A stretch of 64,000 bases of DNA from Acidovorax sp. (GCA_031277855.1 JAITLO010000018.1:124001-188000); one strand, 5' to 3'. Numbered from the stretch's first letter, positions 31,769 through 41,185 are shown. The notes: generated by a model from the sequence alone, not told the origin. Numbers and translations: made by a program.

Positions 31769-34700
31769 TCAGCTCCAGTCAACAAAGGCCGATTGCATGC
31801 GGGCGGCCTTTTCTTGTTCGCGCCTGCGCAGCACATCCTCTACCGCACGGCCAATGGCCAGTGCGTCCATGCCTGGCGCGGCATGAATCTGGATGGTGAT
31901 GGTGTCACCCTGCACGATGGGCGCCGGCCGTGACGCGGCCGAGGCAGAAAGTGGCGGGCGTTTGTCTATGGCCACGGCCGCTGCTGCCGGCATGCCTGGC
32001 GCATCCATACCCATGGCGGGCAATGCCATGGATGCCGCAGCCACCATGCCAGCCGCAGACTTGCGCACCATGGCCTGCGTGCTGTCGATGCCGATGGCCG
32101 CACCTTCGCCCACGTTGACGCCGGCCGCCATGAATACCCGGCTGGGGGAGTGGATTCCCAGCTTTTCCTTAAACCAGCCAATGGTGGAGCCGGCCAGGTT
32201 GGATATGGTTTCGCCCACGGCACCAATCATGCTGGTGATGCCGCCAATCAGCCCGGACACAATGTCGCGCCCCAGGTTGAAGAACTTGCCCACCAGTTCG
32301 GCAGCCAGCACCACCAGCGAGGCCAGCCAGGCGCCAAATCCCTGTCCAGCTTGGGTGGCAGAGTCCAGGCTTTGTTTTGTGGCCTCAAACGGCCCCAGCA
32401 ACTTGCTTATCCAGCCCCATACCGCCGAGAAGGTGGCCACAAGCCCATCCCACAGCGGGCGCAGGGGCGCCAGCATGCTGCCCAGCACACCAAAGGCGCC
32501 AGAAAACATGCCGCCCAGCGGGGCCAGCCCTTGGGTGAGGCCTTGCAAGAAGCCGGCAAAGAAGGCGCTGATGGGCTGCCAGTATTTGATGACCAGCAGC
32601 GCAGCCCCTGCCATGACGGTGATGACCAGGCCCATGGGGTTCATGAACATGGCGCGACTGACCAGTTTGACGATGCCAAGCAAGCCCTTGAATGAGCCTG
32701 TGACGGCGCCCACGCCGGCTTGCACAGCGGCCAGGCCCATACCCTTTAGGCCTTTTGCAGCATCCACTGCAATGCCTGCAGGTCCGCGCTTGGCGGCATA
32801 GGCACCAATGCCCGCAGCACCACGGCGGGCACCGGCCAAGGCTGCAGCTTTTTGCGCGCCAACGTAGGCCCACAGCCGCAGCGTGGCGGTTTTGATGGAG
32901 CTACCGGCTACAGAGAAGGCACCCCAAGCAGACTTGCCCAAGGCCCACATCGAGCCCGGCAGCCCTTTGAGCATCCCCCCAATGCGGGCGAGTGCCCCCG
33001 GAATAACCTTGCCAATGCCAACGGCTGCCAGTTGCGTGCCTTTTAGCCCAGCAGCCAATGCCGGCATGGCCGTGCGCATGCCCATGACGGCAGCTTGCGC
33101 CGTGAGCAGCGAGCCACGCAGAAAGGTGAAAGCGTAGGTGCCTGCAATGGCTGCAATCTTGAACAGCACCAGGGCTGCGGTGCCCATGACGATGGCTCGC
33201 GTGATGCCAGGGTAGGCCTGGGCTAGCGCGGTGATGCGCTCCATCCACGGCGTCAAGGCCTTAAGGGTGTCATTCAGCGCGGGCAGCATGATGTTGCCCA
33301 GGTGGATGCTGAATGTGGCTATTTGGTTTTTTGCCAGCTGCAGCTGGTTGGCCGTGGTGGCTGCGCGGGTGGCGTATTCGTCGTTGACGGCGCCCGCATA
33401 GCGGCTGGCGTCGCCCACCTTGTTGAAGTTCTCTTTGAGGCTGTCCAACTGGGTCAGCAGCGGTGCAATGGCCTTGATGGACTCCCTACCAAACAGCTCC
33501 TCCAGCGCGGCGGCCTGCTCATACTTGGGAAGCATCTTGACGCTTTGCAGAACCTTCATCATGGTTCCGGTGGCATCGGTCTGCATGGACTTGGCCACCT
33601 TGGTGCAGTCAAGCCCCAGGCTCTTGAGCATTGCGCGCTGTTTTTTGCTGGCACTCGCTCCCCGCGTCAATGCCAGCATGAAGTTTTGGATGCCAGTCGC
33701 GGCTACCTCTTCTTGCACGCCCATGCCCGCCAAAGTGGAGCCCATGGCCGCAATTTGCCCAGATGCAACCCCAGCAACAGCCCCCAGCGGACCCACGCGG
33801 GTCAGGATGTTCAGAATCTGCTTTTCACTGGCGGCGCCGGTGTTGCCCAGCAGGTTGACTTTGTCGGTCAGCGTGGCCACGTCTGCGATGGACATGCCAA
33901 AGGCCGATTTCATCTTGGCCATGGCGTTGCCGGCATCTTCTGCCGACATGCCGAATGCTGTGCCCATCTTTACGGCGTGCTCAGCAAAGCCAACGTCTTT
34001 GCCATTTCCCACAATCTCGCCCAGGCTTAGCCCGGACTGCCCACCCAGGGCCATGATTTGGGCAATGTCTTTTGCGGCCATTGGCAGCCGCTTTGACAAG
34101 TCCAGGGCGGACTTGCTCATTTTCTCCAGACCGTTTTTGTCGTCGCCAAAGTCCATGACCTTGGCTACGTCGGCCATGGAGCTTTCAAAGTCCACCGCCA
34201 TTTTGAGCGGCGCACCCAGCGTGGCGGCCATGGCCACGCCGTCGAATAGCGCACCACGGGCCTGGGCGCGGCTGTCTACGTTGGCCTGGCGGGCGTTTTT
34301 CACGGCAGCCACGCGCTTGCGCTGATCCTCAAGCCCACGTAGTGCGGCTTTTTGCGCATCGATTTTGGCCGTGGCGGCGGCAATGTCTGTGCCCATGCGC
34401 TGCTGTGCCGCACTGACACTAGTGATACCCATATTGGTCAGGCTGGAGCGCAGCTGCATCACGCTGGCTTTTTGCTTGTCGTATTTGACGGTTTGCGCTT
34501 CTATCTCGCGCTGCAGCTTGGCGGCCTGCGAGCCGCCGCCCTGGCCAGTGGCTTGCAGAGCCTGCATGTTTTGGCGAAGCACCTTGAGCTGGTTGCCCGC
34601 CGCACTCAAGGACTGGGCGCCTTTGTCAAAACGCTGCAGCGCCTCCTGCTGGCCTTCCAACTGCCGCAGCTTGGCACGGGTTTCAGACAGGGCGCGGGAC

Positions 34701-34789
34701 GCCTCTTGACTGCTTGCCTGAATGCCCCGAAGCGGGGCCATGACCTTGTCTTTCAGCTCCAGAATGAGCTGCAGGCGGGTATCTGCCAT
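31769..34789 (-). CDS. T: Tail tape measure protein T
   Basis: A 1006-residue tape measure that sets tail length and helps DNA entry. It has an N-terminal coiled coil (residues 1-160), a phage_tail TP901-type domain near residues 180-420 (SKRLPMAAKDIAQIMALGGQ, GMGVQEEVAATGIQNFMLAL), several hydrophobic segments in the middle and the C-terminal LGIHSPSRVF motif. The start at 34789 begins MADTRLQLILELKDKVMAPL; the upstream ATG at 34837 overlaps the GpE gene. It follows E and GpE. Confidence 0.93.
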   Translation of the reverse strand: MADTRLQLILELKDKVMAPLRGIQASSQEASRALSETRAKLRQLEGQQEALQRFDKGAQSLSAAGNQLKVLRQNMQALQATGQGGGSQAAKLQREIEAQTVKYDKQKASVMQLRSSLTNMGITSVSAAQQRMGTDIAAATAKIDAQKAALRGLEDQRKRVAAVKNARQANVDSRAQARGALFDGVAMAATLGAPLKMAVDFESSMADVAKVMDFGDDKNGLEKMSKSALDLSKRLPMAAKDIAQIMALGGQSGLSLGEIVGNGKDVGFAEHAVKMGTAFGMSAEDAGNAMAKMKSAFGMSIADVATLTDKVNLLGNTGAASEKQILNILTRVGPLGAVAGVASGQIAAMGSTLAGMGVQEEVAATGIQNFMLALTRGASASKKQRAMLKSLGLDCTKVAKSMQTDATGTMMKVLQSVKMLPKYEQAAALEELFGRESIKAIAPLLTQLDSLKENFNKVGDASRYAGAVNDEYATRAATTANQLQLAKNQIATFSIHLGNIMLPALNDTLKALTPWMERITALAQAYPGITRAIVMGTAALVLFKIAAIAGTYAFTFLRGSLLTAQAAVMGMRTAMPALAAGLKGTQLAAVGIGKVIPGALARIGGMLKGLPGSMWALGKSAWGAFSVAGSSIKTATLRLWAYVGAQKAAALAGARRGAAGIGAYAAKRGPAGIAVDAAKGLKGMGLAAVQAGVGAVTGSFKGLLGIVKLVSRAMFMNPMGLVITVMAGAALLVIKYWQPISAFFAGFLQGLTQGLAPLGGMFSGAFGVLGSMLAPLRPLWDGLVATFSAVWGWISKLLGPFEATKQSLDSATQAGQGFGAWLASLVVLAAELVGKFFNLGRDIVSGLIGGITSMIGAVGETISNLAGSTIGWFKEKLGIHSPSRVFMAAGVNVGEGAAIGIDSTQAMVRKSAAGMVAAASMALPAMGMDAPGMPAAAAVAIDKRPPLSASAASRPAPIVQGDTITIQIHAAPGMDALAIGRAVEDVLRRREQEKAARMQSAFVDWS

Positions 34790-34803
34790 AGGGCGCAAAC
34801 TTT

Positions 34804-34911
34804 CTATTGCTGCCGGATGCGCGCGCGCTCGCGCCATTCCATGAGTTCATCAAGAGCCATTGAATGCATGTCCGCCGGCCGCCAGTGGAAGGCCATGGCA
34901 ATGTCCGCCAT
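34804..34911 (-). CDS. GpE-family tail protein (frameshift partner of E)
   Basis: 35 residues: MADIAMAFHWRPADMHSM, then ALDELMEWRERARIRQQ. This is the GpE/E' signature of P2-like phages (FHW, helical EW-RERARIR). It can be made from its own ATG or, as in P2, as the tail of a -1 frameshift product of the E gene. The frame from the slippery site to this ATG is open. Confidence 0.85.
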   Translation of the reverse strand: MADIAMAFHWRPADMHSMALDELMEWRERARIRQQ

Positions 34912-34919
34912 GGCGTCCT

Positions 34920-35279
34920 CTACGCATTCAGCAATGCCTCGCGGGTACTCTTGCGGACGAAAAAACCCGCCACCGTCGTAGCCAGTTCTGTGAAGTCGGC
35001 AGGGTCCAGCTTGTCCACTTCATGCGGTAGCAGGGTAGGGGTGCTGACGCGGGGCAGCAGCAGCTTGACGGCGCCCACTTCCAGGGTGAGCAGGTCGGTC
35101 AGCTTGATGCCGCGCAACTCGCCGGCCATGGGTTTGCGCAGGGTGATGCTGTTGACTTCACCCTCACCGCGCTTGAGCGGAAAGTCCAGGGTGACAGTGT
35201 TTTCCGGCGCAGCAGGCGCGGCGTCTGCGGTGGTGACTGCGGCCGTGGTGTTGGCGGCGGTTTCTTTGTTTGCGGGCAT
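34920..35279 (-). CDS. E: Phage tail assembly protein E
   Basis: A 119-residue tail-assembly chaperone. The core is VTLDFPLKRGEGEVNSITLR, then KPMAGELRGIKLTDLLTLEV, and a C-terminal helix ending REALLNA. Before the stop is a T TTT TTC heptamer (T-run at 34960-34965, minus strand), in frame for a -1 shift. The shifted frame stays open into the GpE gene, giving an E-E' fusion that would act as chaperone for the tape measure. The first 25 residues are a Thr/Ala-rich extension. Confidence 0.88.
   Translation of the reverse strand: MPANKETAANTTAAVTTADAAPAAPENTVTLDFPLKRGEGEVNSITLRKPMAGELRGIKLTDLLTLEVGAVKLLLPRVSTPTLLPHEVDKLDPADFTELATTVAGFFVRKSTREALLNA
34958..34967 (-). promoter_or_regulatory. Programmed -1 frameshift site in E
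   Basis: The codons GGT TTT TTC give the slippery heptamer T-TTT-TTC. Slipping back one base opens a frame that has no stop until the end of GpE. P2 uses T-TTT-TTG at the same place, so conservation of the mechanism is likely. Confidence 0.75.
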
Positions 35280-35365
35280 GGTGTGGTCCTTGTGATTCAG
35301 GTGACGCCAGGGGGTGGCCTGGCGCCGTGATGATGTGAAAGAGAGAGGGATAGGGGCAGGGCGGC

Positions 35366-35875
35366 TTACATGCCGATGGCGCGGCGGATCAGCGACATCA
35401 CGTCTTGGCCCTGGACGTTGAAGACCAGGCCGGGTAAGTCGATTTCGATCACGTCACCACCGTCCACCATCAGCTTGTAGTAGCTGCAGCTGATGGCAAA
35501 GTTGTGCTCGGTGTCGTCGCCGGCCTTGGCATCGCCGGGGTCAATCTCGCGCAAGCGGCCTTGCACCAAGACTTCTACGGCCATCACGTTGCCCGTGCTG
35601 TCGTCTTCATAAGCACCGGCAAAGCGCCACTGGTTGCCGTTGTGGGATTTGGTGCCGAAGGAGCGGTAGGCATCCAGCAGAAAGCCTCCGGCCTTGAAAG
35701 ACATTTCGATTTTTTCCAGGCCCAGGTCAACTTCGATAGGGCCAATCATTCCGCCGCCGCGCCACTCTTCCACCTTGCGGGTGAGCTTGGGCAGGGTGAC
35801 GGAGTCGATCAGCGAACGCCATACGTTGCCGTCGCCAAAGAGGTTGAAGTTCTTGAGTTTGTGGGGCAGTGCCAT
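35366..35875 (-). CDS. FII: Major tail tube protein FII
   Basis: A 169-residue tail tube subunit. The sequence MALPHKLKNFNLFGDGN, followed by VTLPKLTRKVEEWRGGGMIG and KAGDDTEHNFAISCSYYKL, is the P2 FII pattern. It polymerises inside the sheath. It follows the sheath gene with 28 bases between and uses an AGGAG site. Confidence 0.95.
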   Translation of the reverse strand: MALPHKLKNFNLFGDGNVWRSLIDSVTLPKLTRKVEEWRGGGMIGPIEVDLGLEKIEMSFKAGGFLLDAYRSFGTKSHNGNQWRFAGAYEDDSTGNVMAVEVLVQGRLREIDPGDAKAGDDTEHNFAISCSYYKLMVDGGDVIEIDLPGLVFNVQGQDVMSLIRRAIGM

Positions 35876-35903
35876 GGTGCAGGGCTCCTAAGTAAAAGAT
35901 GGG

Positions 35904-37112
35904 TCAGGCCTGAATGGCAGCTGCGAAGTCGGCCAGGTAGTCATCGGTGATGGACTGCTCAAAAATCAGGTTTTCCAGCGGCGGCACGGGGGTGTAGTCG
36001 TAGCTGATGAGCAGGCGGCCAGCGGCCAGGTCTTCTTTGCTGTTGCGGTCGGGGTCAAAGTAGGCCTTGGCACCAATCAGGTAACCGGACTTCACCAAGT
36101 CGCCAAAGCGCTTGTTGATGTAGCCCAGCATGTCTTTGACCAAGCTGGGGTGCATGGGCTTGTCTACGAAAACAAAATGCGCATCGGCAATGGTGTCGGC
36201 CAGCACCTGGGCGGTGCGGGTGTAGTTCTCGAATGCGAACTTGCCGCCTTGCACCTCACAGGTGCGCGAACCCCAAAAGCGGTATCCACTGCGGCGGATG
36301 ATGGTTGTGACCTCTTGGGCGTTGAGGTAGCCGGCATCGCTGGCGGGGTTTTGCAGGTCGAAGAACACCGGCACGGTGATGCCTTGCGGGCCGTTGATGA
36401 CGGCGTTGCTGATGTTCTTGTGCCAGCCCACCTCTTGGTCGAGCTTGGCGCGCAGGCCCATGGCATAGGCGGTGGCGCCCATGGTCACGGCGCCGCCCTT
36501 GCCGTCTTCGCCGGCGCTGTTGTCCCAGGCCAGGAAGTTGGGCCACAGCACCATCAGCTCACGCTGGCCGAATTCTTTGCGGTAGGCGGTTGCCTCTTCT
36601 TTGGTTTGCGCATAACCACCGGCAACATTGCGTGCCGCAACATAAGCAAAGGCCCGCAGCGACTGGGCCACGGATGCCAGGCTGTTTGCCACCTCTTGGG
36701 TGTCCAACTCTGGCACGCCCAGGATGCGGGGCTTGACGCCCAGCTCCGATTCTGCCGACAGCAGGGCTTGCAAGCCTGTGCGCTGGCCGGTTGGCAGCAC
36801 GGTGCCGATGATGTTGGAGGTGGTTTCTGCCTGGCTGGCCCCTTCTTCCACACGCACAACGATGGTGACGGCACGGGACTGGGCACCCATGGCGGTCAAG
36901 GCACGCGCAAGCGTGCCTTCTTTGCCGGCCTTGCCAATGCTGCCGGCCGGGTTGGTGAGCAGCACCGGGGTGTTGAGGGGGAAGGCGTCGGGGTCAGCCA
37001 GCGGGGCGGTGGCGACCAGGCCAATAACGGCCGTGGAGACGACGCGGATGGCGGCGCCTACGCCATTGACTTCAATGACGCGGACGCCGTGGTGGTATTC
37101 GGTTGCAGCCAT
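35904..37112 (-). CDS. FI: Tail sheath protein FI
   Basis: A 402-residue contractile sheath subunit. Recognisable parts are YHHGVRVIEVNGVG at the N-terminus, STAVIGLVATAPLADPDAFP, RFWGSRTCEVQGGKFAFENY and the C-terminal YDYTPVPPLENLIFEQSITD. Its length is close to P2 FI. It is the first gene of the tail operon FI-FII-E-T-U-D; a late promoter is expected just upstream (37113-37260). Confidence 0.96.
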   Translation of the reverse strand: MAATEYHHGVRVIEVNGVGAAIRVVSTAVIGLVATAPLADPDAFPLNTPVLLTNPAGSIGKAGKEGTLARALTAMGAQSRAVTIVVRVEEGASQAETTSNIIGTVLPTGQRTGLQALLSAESELGVKPRILGVPELDTQEVANSLASVAQSLRAFAYVAARNVAGGYAQTKEEATAYRKEFGQRELMVLWPNFLAWDNSAGEDGKGGAVTMGATAYAMGLRAKLDQEVGWHKNISNAVINGPQGITVPVFFDLQNPASDAGYLNAQEVTTIIRRSGYRFWGSRTCEVQGGKFAFENYTRTAQVLADTIADAHFVFVDKPMHPSLVKDMLGYINKRFGDLVKSGYLIGAKAYFDPDRNSKEDLAAGRLLISYDYTPVPPLENLIFEQSITDDYLADFAAAIQA

Positions 37113-37212
37113 GGGGCAGGGTTCCTGTGGATGGGATACCCCAATGCTCCGCGCCCAAGCGCTGCACTACCAGCAGCGGCCGCTGTGGCTGCGGCTGGCA
37201 CGTTATGCAGGC

Positions 37213-37234
37213 TCCGTTTGCTGGCCAGCAACAG
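37213..37234 (-). promoter_or_regulatory. Possible Ogr-type late promoter box before FI
   Basis: TTGCTGGCCAGCAA (37218-37231) is a perfect 14-bp dyad in the 148-base gap before FI. With flanks it nearly fits the TGT-N12-ACA activator box of P2 late promoters (third triplet AAC). Nothing else is seen in the gap. Confidence 0.45.
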
Positions 37235-37260
37235 TGTGATGTGGCCTTTAACTTGACTGT

Positions 37261-37659
37261 TTATGGCGCGATGGCTGCCGCATCTCGAAAAAGATTATCC
37301 AACTGCTGGTCACTCAGGCCCAGCGCCATGGCAGCCCGACCCAGGAATGGGCTGGAGCGCTGCCAGTCTGTTGTGTGATTCAGCGCCGCATCCGCCTCAA
37401 ACTGCTCTGCAGGGTCTGTGATGCCAGCAACATAGGCCAGCACACTGGCCCACAAGCCTGCTCGATAAAGCACCAGTCGCCCTTGCGCGCGGCTGATTGT
37501 TTGCGGGACGGGCTCAGGGGCTGACGGCGGGTTCAGATGAGCATGGATCTCTGCAGCGCTCATAGCTCGCATGCTTTGCGTGATGTACCCATCTTGAGAT
37601 CCATCCCCCTCGAATGCATACACGCCACCAGTTGCGCTGTCTTTGTAGTATTTCATCAT
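37261..37659 (-). CDS. Tail fibre assembly-type protein (gpG position)
   Basis: 132 residues, starting MMKYYKDSATGGVYAFEGDG, a common opening for tail fibre assembly proteins of P2-like phages. The C-terminal part (DPAEQFEADAALNHTTDWQR, then LGLSDQQLDNLFRDAAAIAP) is helical. Its ATG overlaps the fibre gene's stop (ATGA). It likely helps fold or attach the tail fibre H. Confidence 0.78.
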   Translation of the reverse strand: MMKYYKDSATGGVYAFEGDGSQDGYITQSMRAMSAAEIHAHLNPPSAPEPVPQTISRAQGRLVLYRAGLWASVLAYVAGITDPAEQFEADAALNHTTDWQRSSPFLGRAAMALGLSDQQLDNLFRDAAAIAP

Positions 37660-39713
37660 CGCAATTCGCTCCAAAACAGCACATTGCTTACTGCTCCTGA
37701 CACGATAGACATTGAGTAAGTAGAGCCCGGAGGTACTACAGGCCCAGAAATCCCAATCGTTGTGTTGTTTGTGTCGTTGTGCGCGTACCCGACTTGCTCT
37801 CCATCAATAAGCATATTGATAGCAGGCGCATTCCCCTGACACTCCACAAACACCTGAATGGCTCTGCCTGTGGAGTTAACGTAGTTTGTATTTAGGGCAC
37901 GGCTAGCTTTCATGTTCTGCCATTTCTGGCCGACACCGAGGGACACAATCGCTTGCCACGACATGGAGCCCGCTGTAGCCCCGGCCACTAGTGCCTTACC
38001 GGCGTTTCCCGTTCCCGTGGCCGGCACGTGCTGGTTGCCGTCGCCAGTGGGGTGGGCGTATTTGTTGGCCTCGGCGGCAATCCCATCGAGTTTCTTCTTG
38101 TCCGCAGCGGACATGAATCCTGCAACGGCTTGCGTGGCTCCCCCATGGGTGTGGTCGTTTTTCGCCGCGTCGGTGATGCCGTAGCCGGCCAGTGTGGTGG
38201 GCTTGCCGGTGATGCTCCCCCATGGCGGGGCCGCCGCCACGGAGCCGGCCGCCGTGAGCCGGCCCTGTGCATCCACGGTGAAGGTTGGAACGGCTGCTGC
38301 ACCGCCATAGCTCCCAGCCGTGACAGCCGTGTTTGCCAATGCAATGGTGCGATTTGCTGTGAGATTGCCGCCACCTGTCAGGCCTGTTCCCGCCGCGATG
38401 GTGCGCGCCGCCAGTGCTGCATCGGTGATGCCGTAACCGGCCAGGGTGGTGGGCGTGCCGGTGACGTTGCCCCATGGCGGGGCCGCCGCCACGGAGCCGG
38501 CCGCCGTGAGCCGGCCTTGTGCATCCACGGTAAAGGTGGGCACGGCTGCCGCACCGCCATAGTTCCCAGCCGTGACCGCCGTGTTTGCCAATGCAATGGT
38601 GCGATTGGCTGTGAGATTGCCGCCACCCGTCAGGCCTGTTCCGGCCGCGATGGTGCGCGCAGCCAGTGCGGCATCGGTGATGCCGTAACCGGCCAGGGTG
38701 GTGGGCGTGCCGGTGACGCTGCCCCAGGGTGGGGCAGCCGCCACGGAGCCGGCCGCCGTGAGCCGACCTTGCGCATCCACGGTGAAGGTGGGCACAGCCG
38801 CCGCACCGCCGTAGCTGCCGGCCGTGACGCTCGTGTCTGCCAGTGCGACGGTGCGATTGGCTGTGAGATTGCCGCCACCCGTCAGGCCCGTTCCCGCCGC
38901 GATGGTGCGCGCAGCCAGGGCGGCATCGGTGATGCCGTAACCGGCCAGGGTGGTGGGCTTGCCGGTGACGCTGCCCCATGGCGGGGCCGCCGCCACGGAG
39001 CCGGCCGCCGTGAGCCGACCCTGCGCGTCCACGGTGAAGGTGGGTACGGCCGCTGCACCGCCGTAGCTGCCCGCCGTGACGGCCGTGTTTGCAAGCGCAA
39101 TCGTTCGATCAGATTCCAAGCTGCCGCCGCCAGTCAGGCCCGTGCCGGCCGTGATTTTTCGCGTCACCAGCACCCGGGCTGCAAACAAAGCCTTGACGCT
39201 GGCTGCCGTCAGGGCGCGGGTGGCATCTTCCAGCGCATTGGCAATGGCCTCGGTGGCCAGTTGCACAACACCCTGGCGTTCAACGGTAGCCGGCGGGTTG
39301 ATGAAGTTGGTTTCACCGAACTGCAGTGTGCTGATGTCTACGCTGCCGTCCAGCACGCGCAAGTCTGTGGACAGCAGAAAGATGGAGGCAACGGACTTTT
39401 CCAGAATCACGGCGGCCTGGCTGTAGGCGCCCAGCAGCACGCCGTTGTCCAGATACAGGCCCAGGCCGCGCACGGTGTAGGCCTGGCTCCCGTCATCACG
39501 GACGGTGACGTGGATGGTGTCTTTTGCCACCACATCGCCGGCCACCGTTTCGATGCGCTTGATTTCGCCGGGGATGGCCGCAATCGATTCAGTGGGTGTG
39601 AAGGCGGTGGCAGTGACGCCGACGCTGACAATGCGCCGCGCCTGGGTGCCGTCTTGTGCGGCGTTGATAAGCGCCTGGCGCCCGGCTGCTGTGAGTTTGA
39701 AGATGATGGCCAT
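37656..39713 (-). CDS. H: Tail fibre protein H with four tandem repeats
   Basis: 685 residues. The N-terminal 160 residues are the conserved P2-type fibre base (MAIIFKLTAAGRQALINAAQ, then RGLGLYLDNGVLLGAYSQ). Residues 187-522 are four 84-residue repeats built around AAGTGLTGGGNLTANRT, FTVDAQGRLTAAGSVAAAPP and TLAGYGITDAALAAR. After a HTHGGATQAVAGFMSAADKK collar comes the receptor-binding end. The fibre decides host range; repeat number probably sets shaft length. Confidence 0.93.
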   Translation of the reverse strand: MAIIFKLTAAGRQALINAAQDGTQARRIVSVGVTATAFTPTESIAAIPGEIKRIETVAGDVVAKDTIHVTVRDDGSQAYTVRGLGLYLDNGVLLGAYSQAAVILEKSVASIFLLSTDLRVLDGSVDISTLQFGETNFINPPATVERQGVVQLATEAIANALEDATRALTAASVKALFAARVLVTRKITAGTGLTGGGSLESDRTIALANTAVTAGSYGGAAAVPTFTVDAQGRLTAAGSVAAAPPWGSVTGKPTTLAGYGITDAALAARTIAAGTGLTGGGNLTANRTVALADTSVTAGSYGGAAAVPTFTVDAQGRLTAAGSVAAAPPWGSVTGTPTTLAGYGITDAALAARTIAAGTGLTGGGNLTANRTIALANTAVTAGNYGGAAAVPTFTVDAQGRLTAAGSVAAAPPWGNVTGTPTTLAGYGITDAALAARTIAAGTGLTGGGNLTANRTIALANTAVTAGSYGGAAAVPTFTVDAQGRLTAAGSVAAAPPWGSITGKPTTLAGYGITDAAKNDHTHGGATQAVAGFMSAADKKKLDGIAAEANKYAHPTGDGNQHVPATGTGNAGKALVAGATAGSMSWQAIVSLGVGQKWQNMKASRALNTNYVNSTGRAIQVFVECQGNAPAINMLIDGEQVGYAHNDTNNTTIGISGPVVPPGSTYSMSIVSGAVSNVLFWSELR
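38148..39155 (-). repeat. Four 252-bp tandem repeats in the fibre gene
   Basis: Near-identical 252-bp units, best seen through the recurring GCCGTGAGCCG and GTGATGCCGTA words every 252 bases. The units differ by few bases (TVALADTSV against TIALANTAV), which points to recent duplication or homogenisation. Confidence 0.9.
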
Positions 39714-39726
39714 GGTGTTGCAGCTC

Positions 39727-40287
39727 TCAGCCCACGTTCATGTCAAGCCGGGCATATGCCACGGGCCTGCCCACGCACGCGAGCTTGGTTGATGCCTGGG
39801 CGCTAAGCCCTTGAATGAATGTGAAGTGCGAGCGCAGCGGTTTGACGCGGGCAACTTCGGCCATAACGTCCTGTACAAAGGTCGCGCTGGCCTGCTCGCC
39901 GTCTTGGCCCGACATGGTGAAAACCAGCTCAAACGTATGCGGCGGCCCCTTGGGCAAGGTTTGCCACCACTCCCTGATGCTGATGGAACCCCCGAAGCTG
40001 GCCACGGTGTCGCGCACGCTTTTGAGGGTGCCGCGCTGCCGCTGCACCTGAATGGCGTTGCGCACGATGGCGCGTTTGATGTGCTCCGGCCACTCTGTGC
40101 GCCAGGCTTCCACCCCCATGGACCAGGCCAGCCAGGGCAGCAGCTTGATGGGGCAGGTGTCGGGGTTCCACAGCGAACGATGGGGCTGCGGAATGGCAGC
40201 CAGGTGCTTGGTCATGACGGCCTCGGCCGCACGATCCAACGGTGTTGCGTTTGGTGGCAGAAGGGAATTAGCCAATGGTGCCCCCAT
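39727..40287 (-). CDS. I: Phage tail protein I
   Basis: A 186-residue gpI-family baseplate protein. The N-terminal half carries LLPPNATPLDRAAEAVMTK and NPDTCPIKLLPWLAWSMGVE, the family's signature. Then comes GTLKSVRDTVASFGG. Its start overlaps the end of J by 20 bases, and it precedes H as in P2. Confidence 0.94.
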   Translation of the reverse strand: MGAPLANSLLPPNATPLDRAAEAVMTKHLAAIPQPHRSLWNPDTCPIKLLPWLAWSMGVEAWRTEWPEHIKRAIVRNAIQVQRQRGTLKSVRDTVASFGGSISIREWWQTLPKGPPHTFELVFTMSGQDGEQASATFVQDVMAEVARVKPLRSHFTFIQGLSAQASTKLACVGRPVAYARLDMNVG

Positions 40288-41185
40288 GCGTGACGCTGAT
40301 GCTGGTACACCAGCTGGCCTGGGTTTCGCCCACGGCCACGTCAGCAGTGGGGCTGGTCAGCTCTACCCGGTCCACCCCCTCGATGTGCAAGGCAGCATAG
40401 ATGCCGGAAATCGTAGGGCGCCGGCCAATGCGGTGCATGGCGTCGGCATAGGCGTTGACACGCTGCAGCGCGGTGGCGAGCACGCTTGATGAATCAGGCC
40501 CTGGCAGGGTGTAGACCTTGCCAGCAATTTGGTAGGGCACGATGCCTGCGGCCTGCACTAACACTTCATCGGTGAGTGGGCGCACATCTTCGGCATTGAC
40601 GGCCGCTGCGACCTTGGCCAACAGGGCGGCGCTTGGCTCCCCGCTGCCCTCCCGTGCCAGCACAGACACCACGACGGTGCCCGAGCTTGGGCTGGTGGCT
40701 GCGGCGTCCAGCACCTGGCCGTCTGCCGTCTTGGCATGGAACACATAGGCGCCAATGGGGCCGGCCACGCTGTATCCGCGTGGCGCCATTTGGATGCGAG
40801 CGCGGAAGGATTCGTCATCCTCCATCACCGCATCCACCGGCGGAATGGCGGCGGGGTTTGCCGGGGTGATGACCAGGCGCTGCACCCCGAAGAACACGGC
40901 CAGTTGGTCGAGGTCTGATTTTTGCGAATAGGCCAGCATGACGGCGTGCGCGCTGTCATTGCGGTTGCTGCGCTCCACCACCAGCCGGCCGGCCAGGTGT
41001 TCCATCCACTTTGTCAGGGGTTCGGACTCCAGGGCCAGCGTGGCGACTACATCTGGCTGCAGCTCTGCAGGCATTGCTGCAATGAAACCCGCTTTCAGCT
41101 CGGCAAGGATGACTTCAAAGTCTGGCACTACCACCACGGCCGGGGCGGGCAGCTTGCTCATGTCGATGATCTGGGCGCTACTCAT
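40268..41185 (-). CDS. J: Baseplate assembly protein J
   Basis: A 305-residue gpJ-family wedge protein. Hallmarks are LKAGFIAAMPAELQPDVVAT, ANPAAIPPVDAVMEDDESFR and ARIQMAPRGYSVAGPIGAYV. The C-terminal part has RPTISGIYAALHIEGVDRVE. It overlaps W by 4 bases and I by 20 bases, fitting one translationally coupled baseplate operon. Confidence 0.95.
   Translation of the reverse strand: MSSAQIIDMSKLPAPAVVVVPDFEVILAELKAGFIAAMPAELQPDVVATLALESEPLTKWMEHLAGRLVVERSNRNDSAHAVMLAYSQKSDLDQLAVFFGVQRLVITPANPAAIPPVDAVMEDDESFRARIQMAPRGYSVAGPIGAYVFHAKTADGQVLDAAATSPSSGTVVVSVLAREGSGEPSAALLAKVAAAVNAEDVRPLTDEVLVQAAGIVPYQIAGKVYTLPGPDSSSVLATALQRVNAYADAMHRIGRRPTISGIYAALHIEGVDRVELTSPTADVAVGETQASWCTSISVTHGGTIG

Noticed and set aside
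38148..39155. The 252-bp periodic repeats as a possible CRISPR or satellite array
   Set aside because: The units are coding, keep the reading frame and lack spacers; they are protein repeats of the fibre shaft.
38028..39806. A 592-codon rightward open frame over the fibre gene
   Set aside because: It is the complement of the tandem repeats; the leftward frame has the P2 fibre N-terminus and correct gene order.
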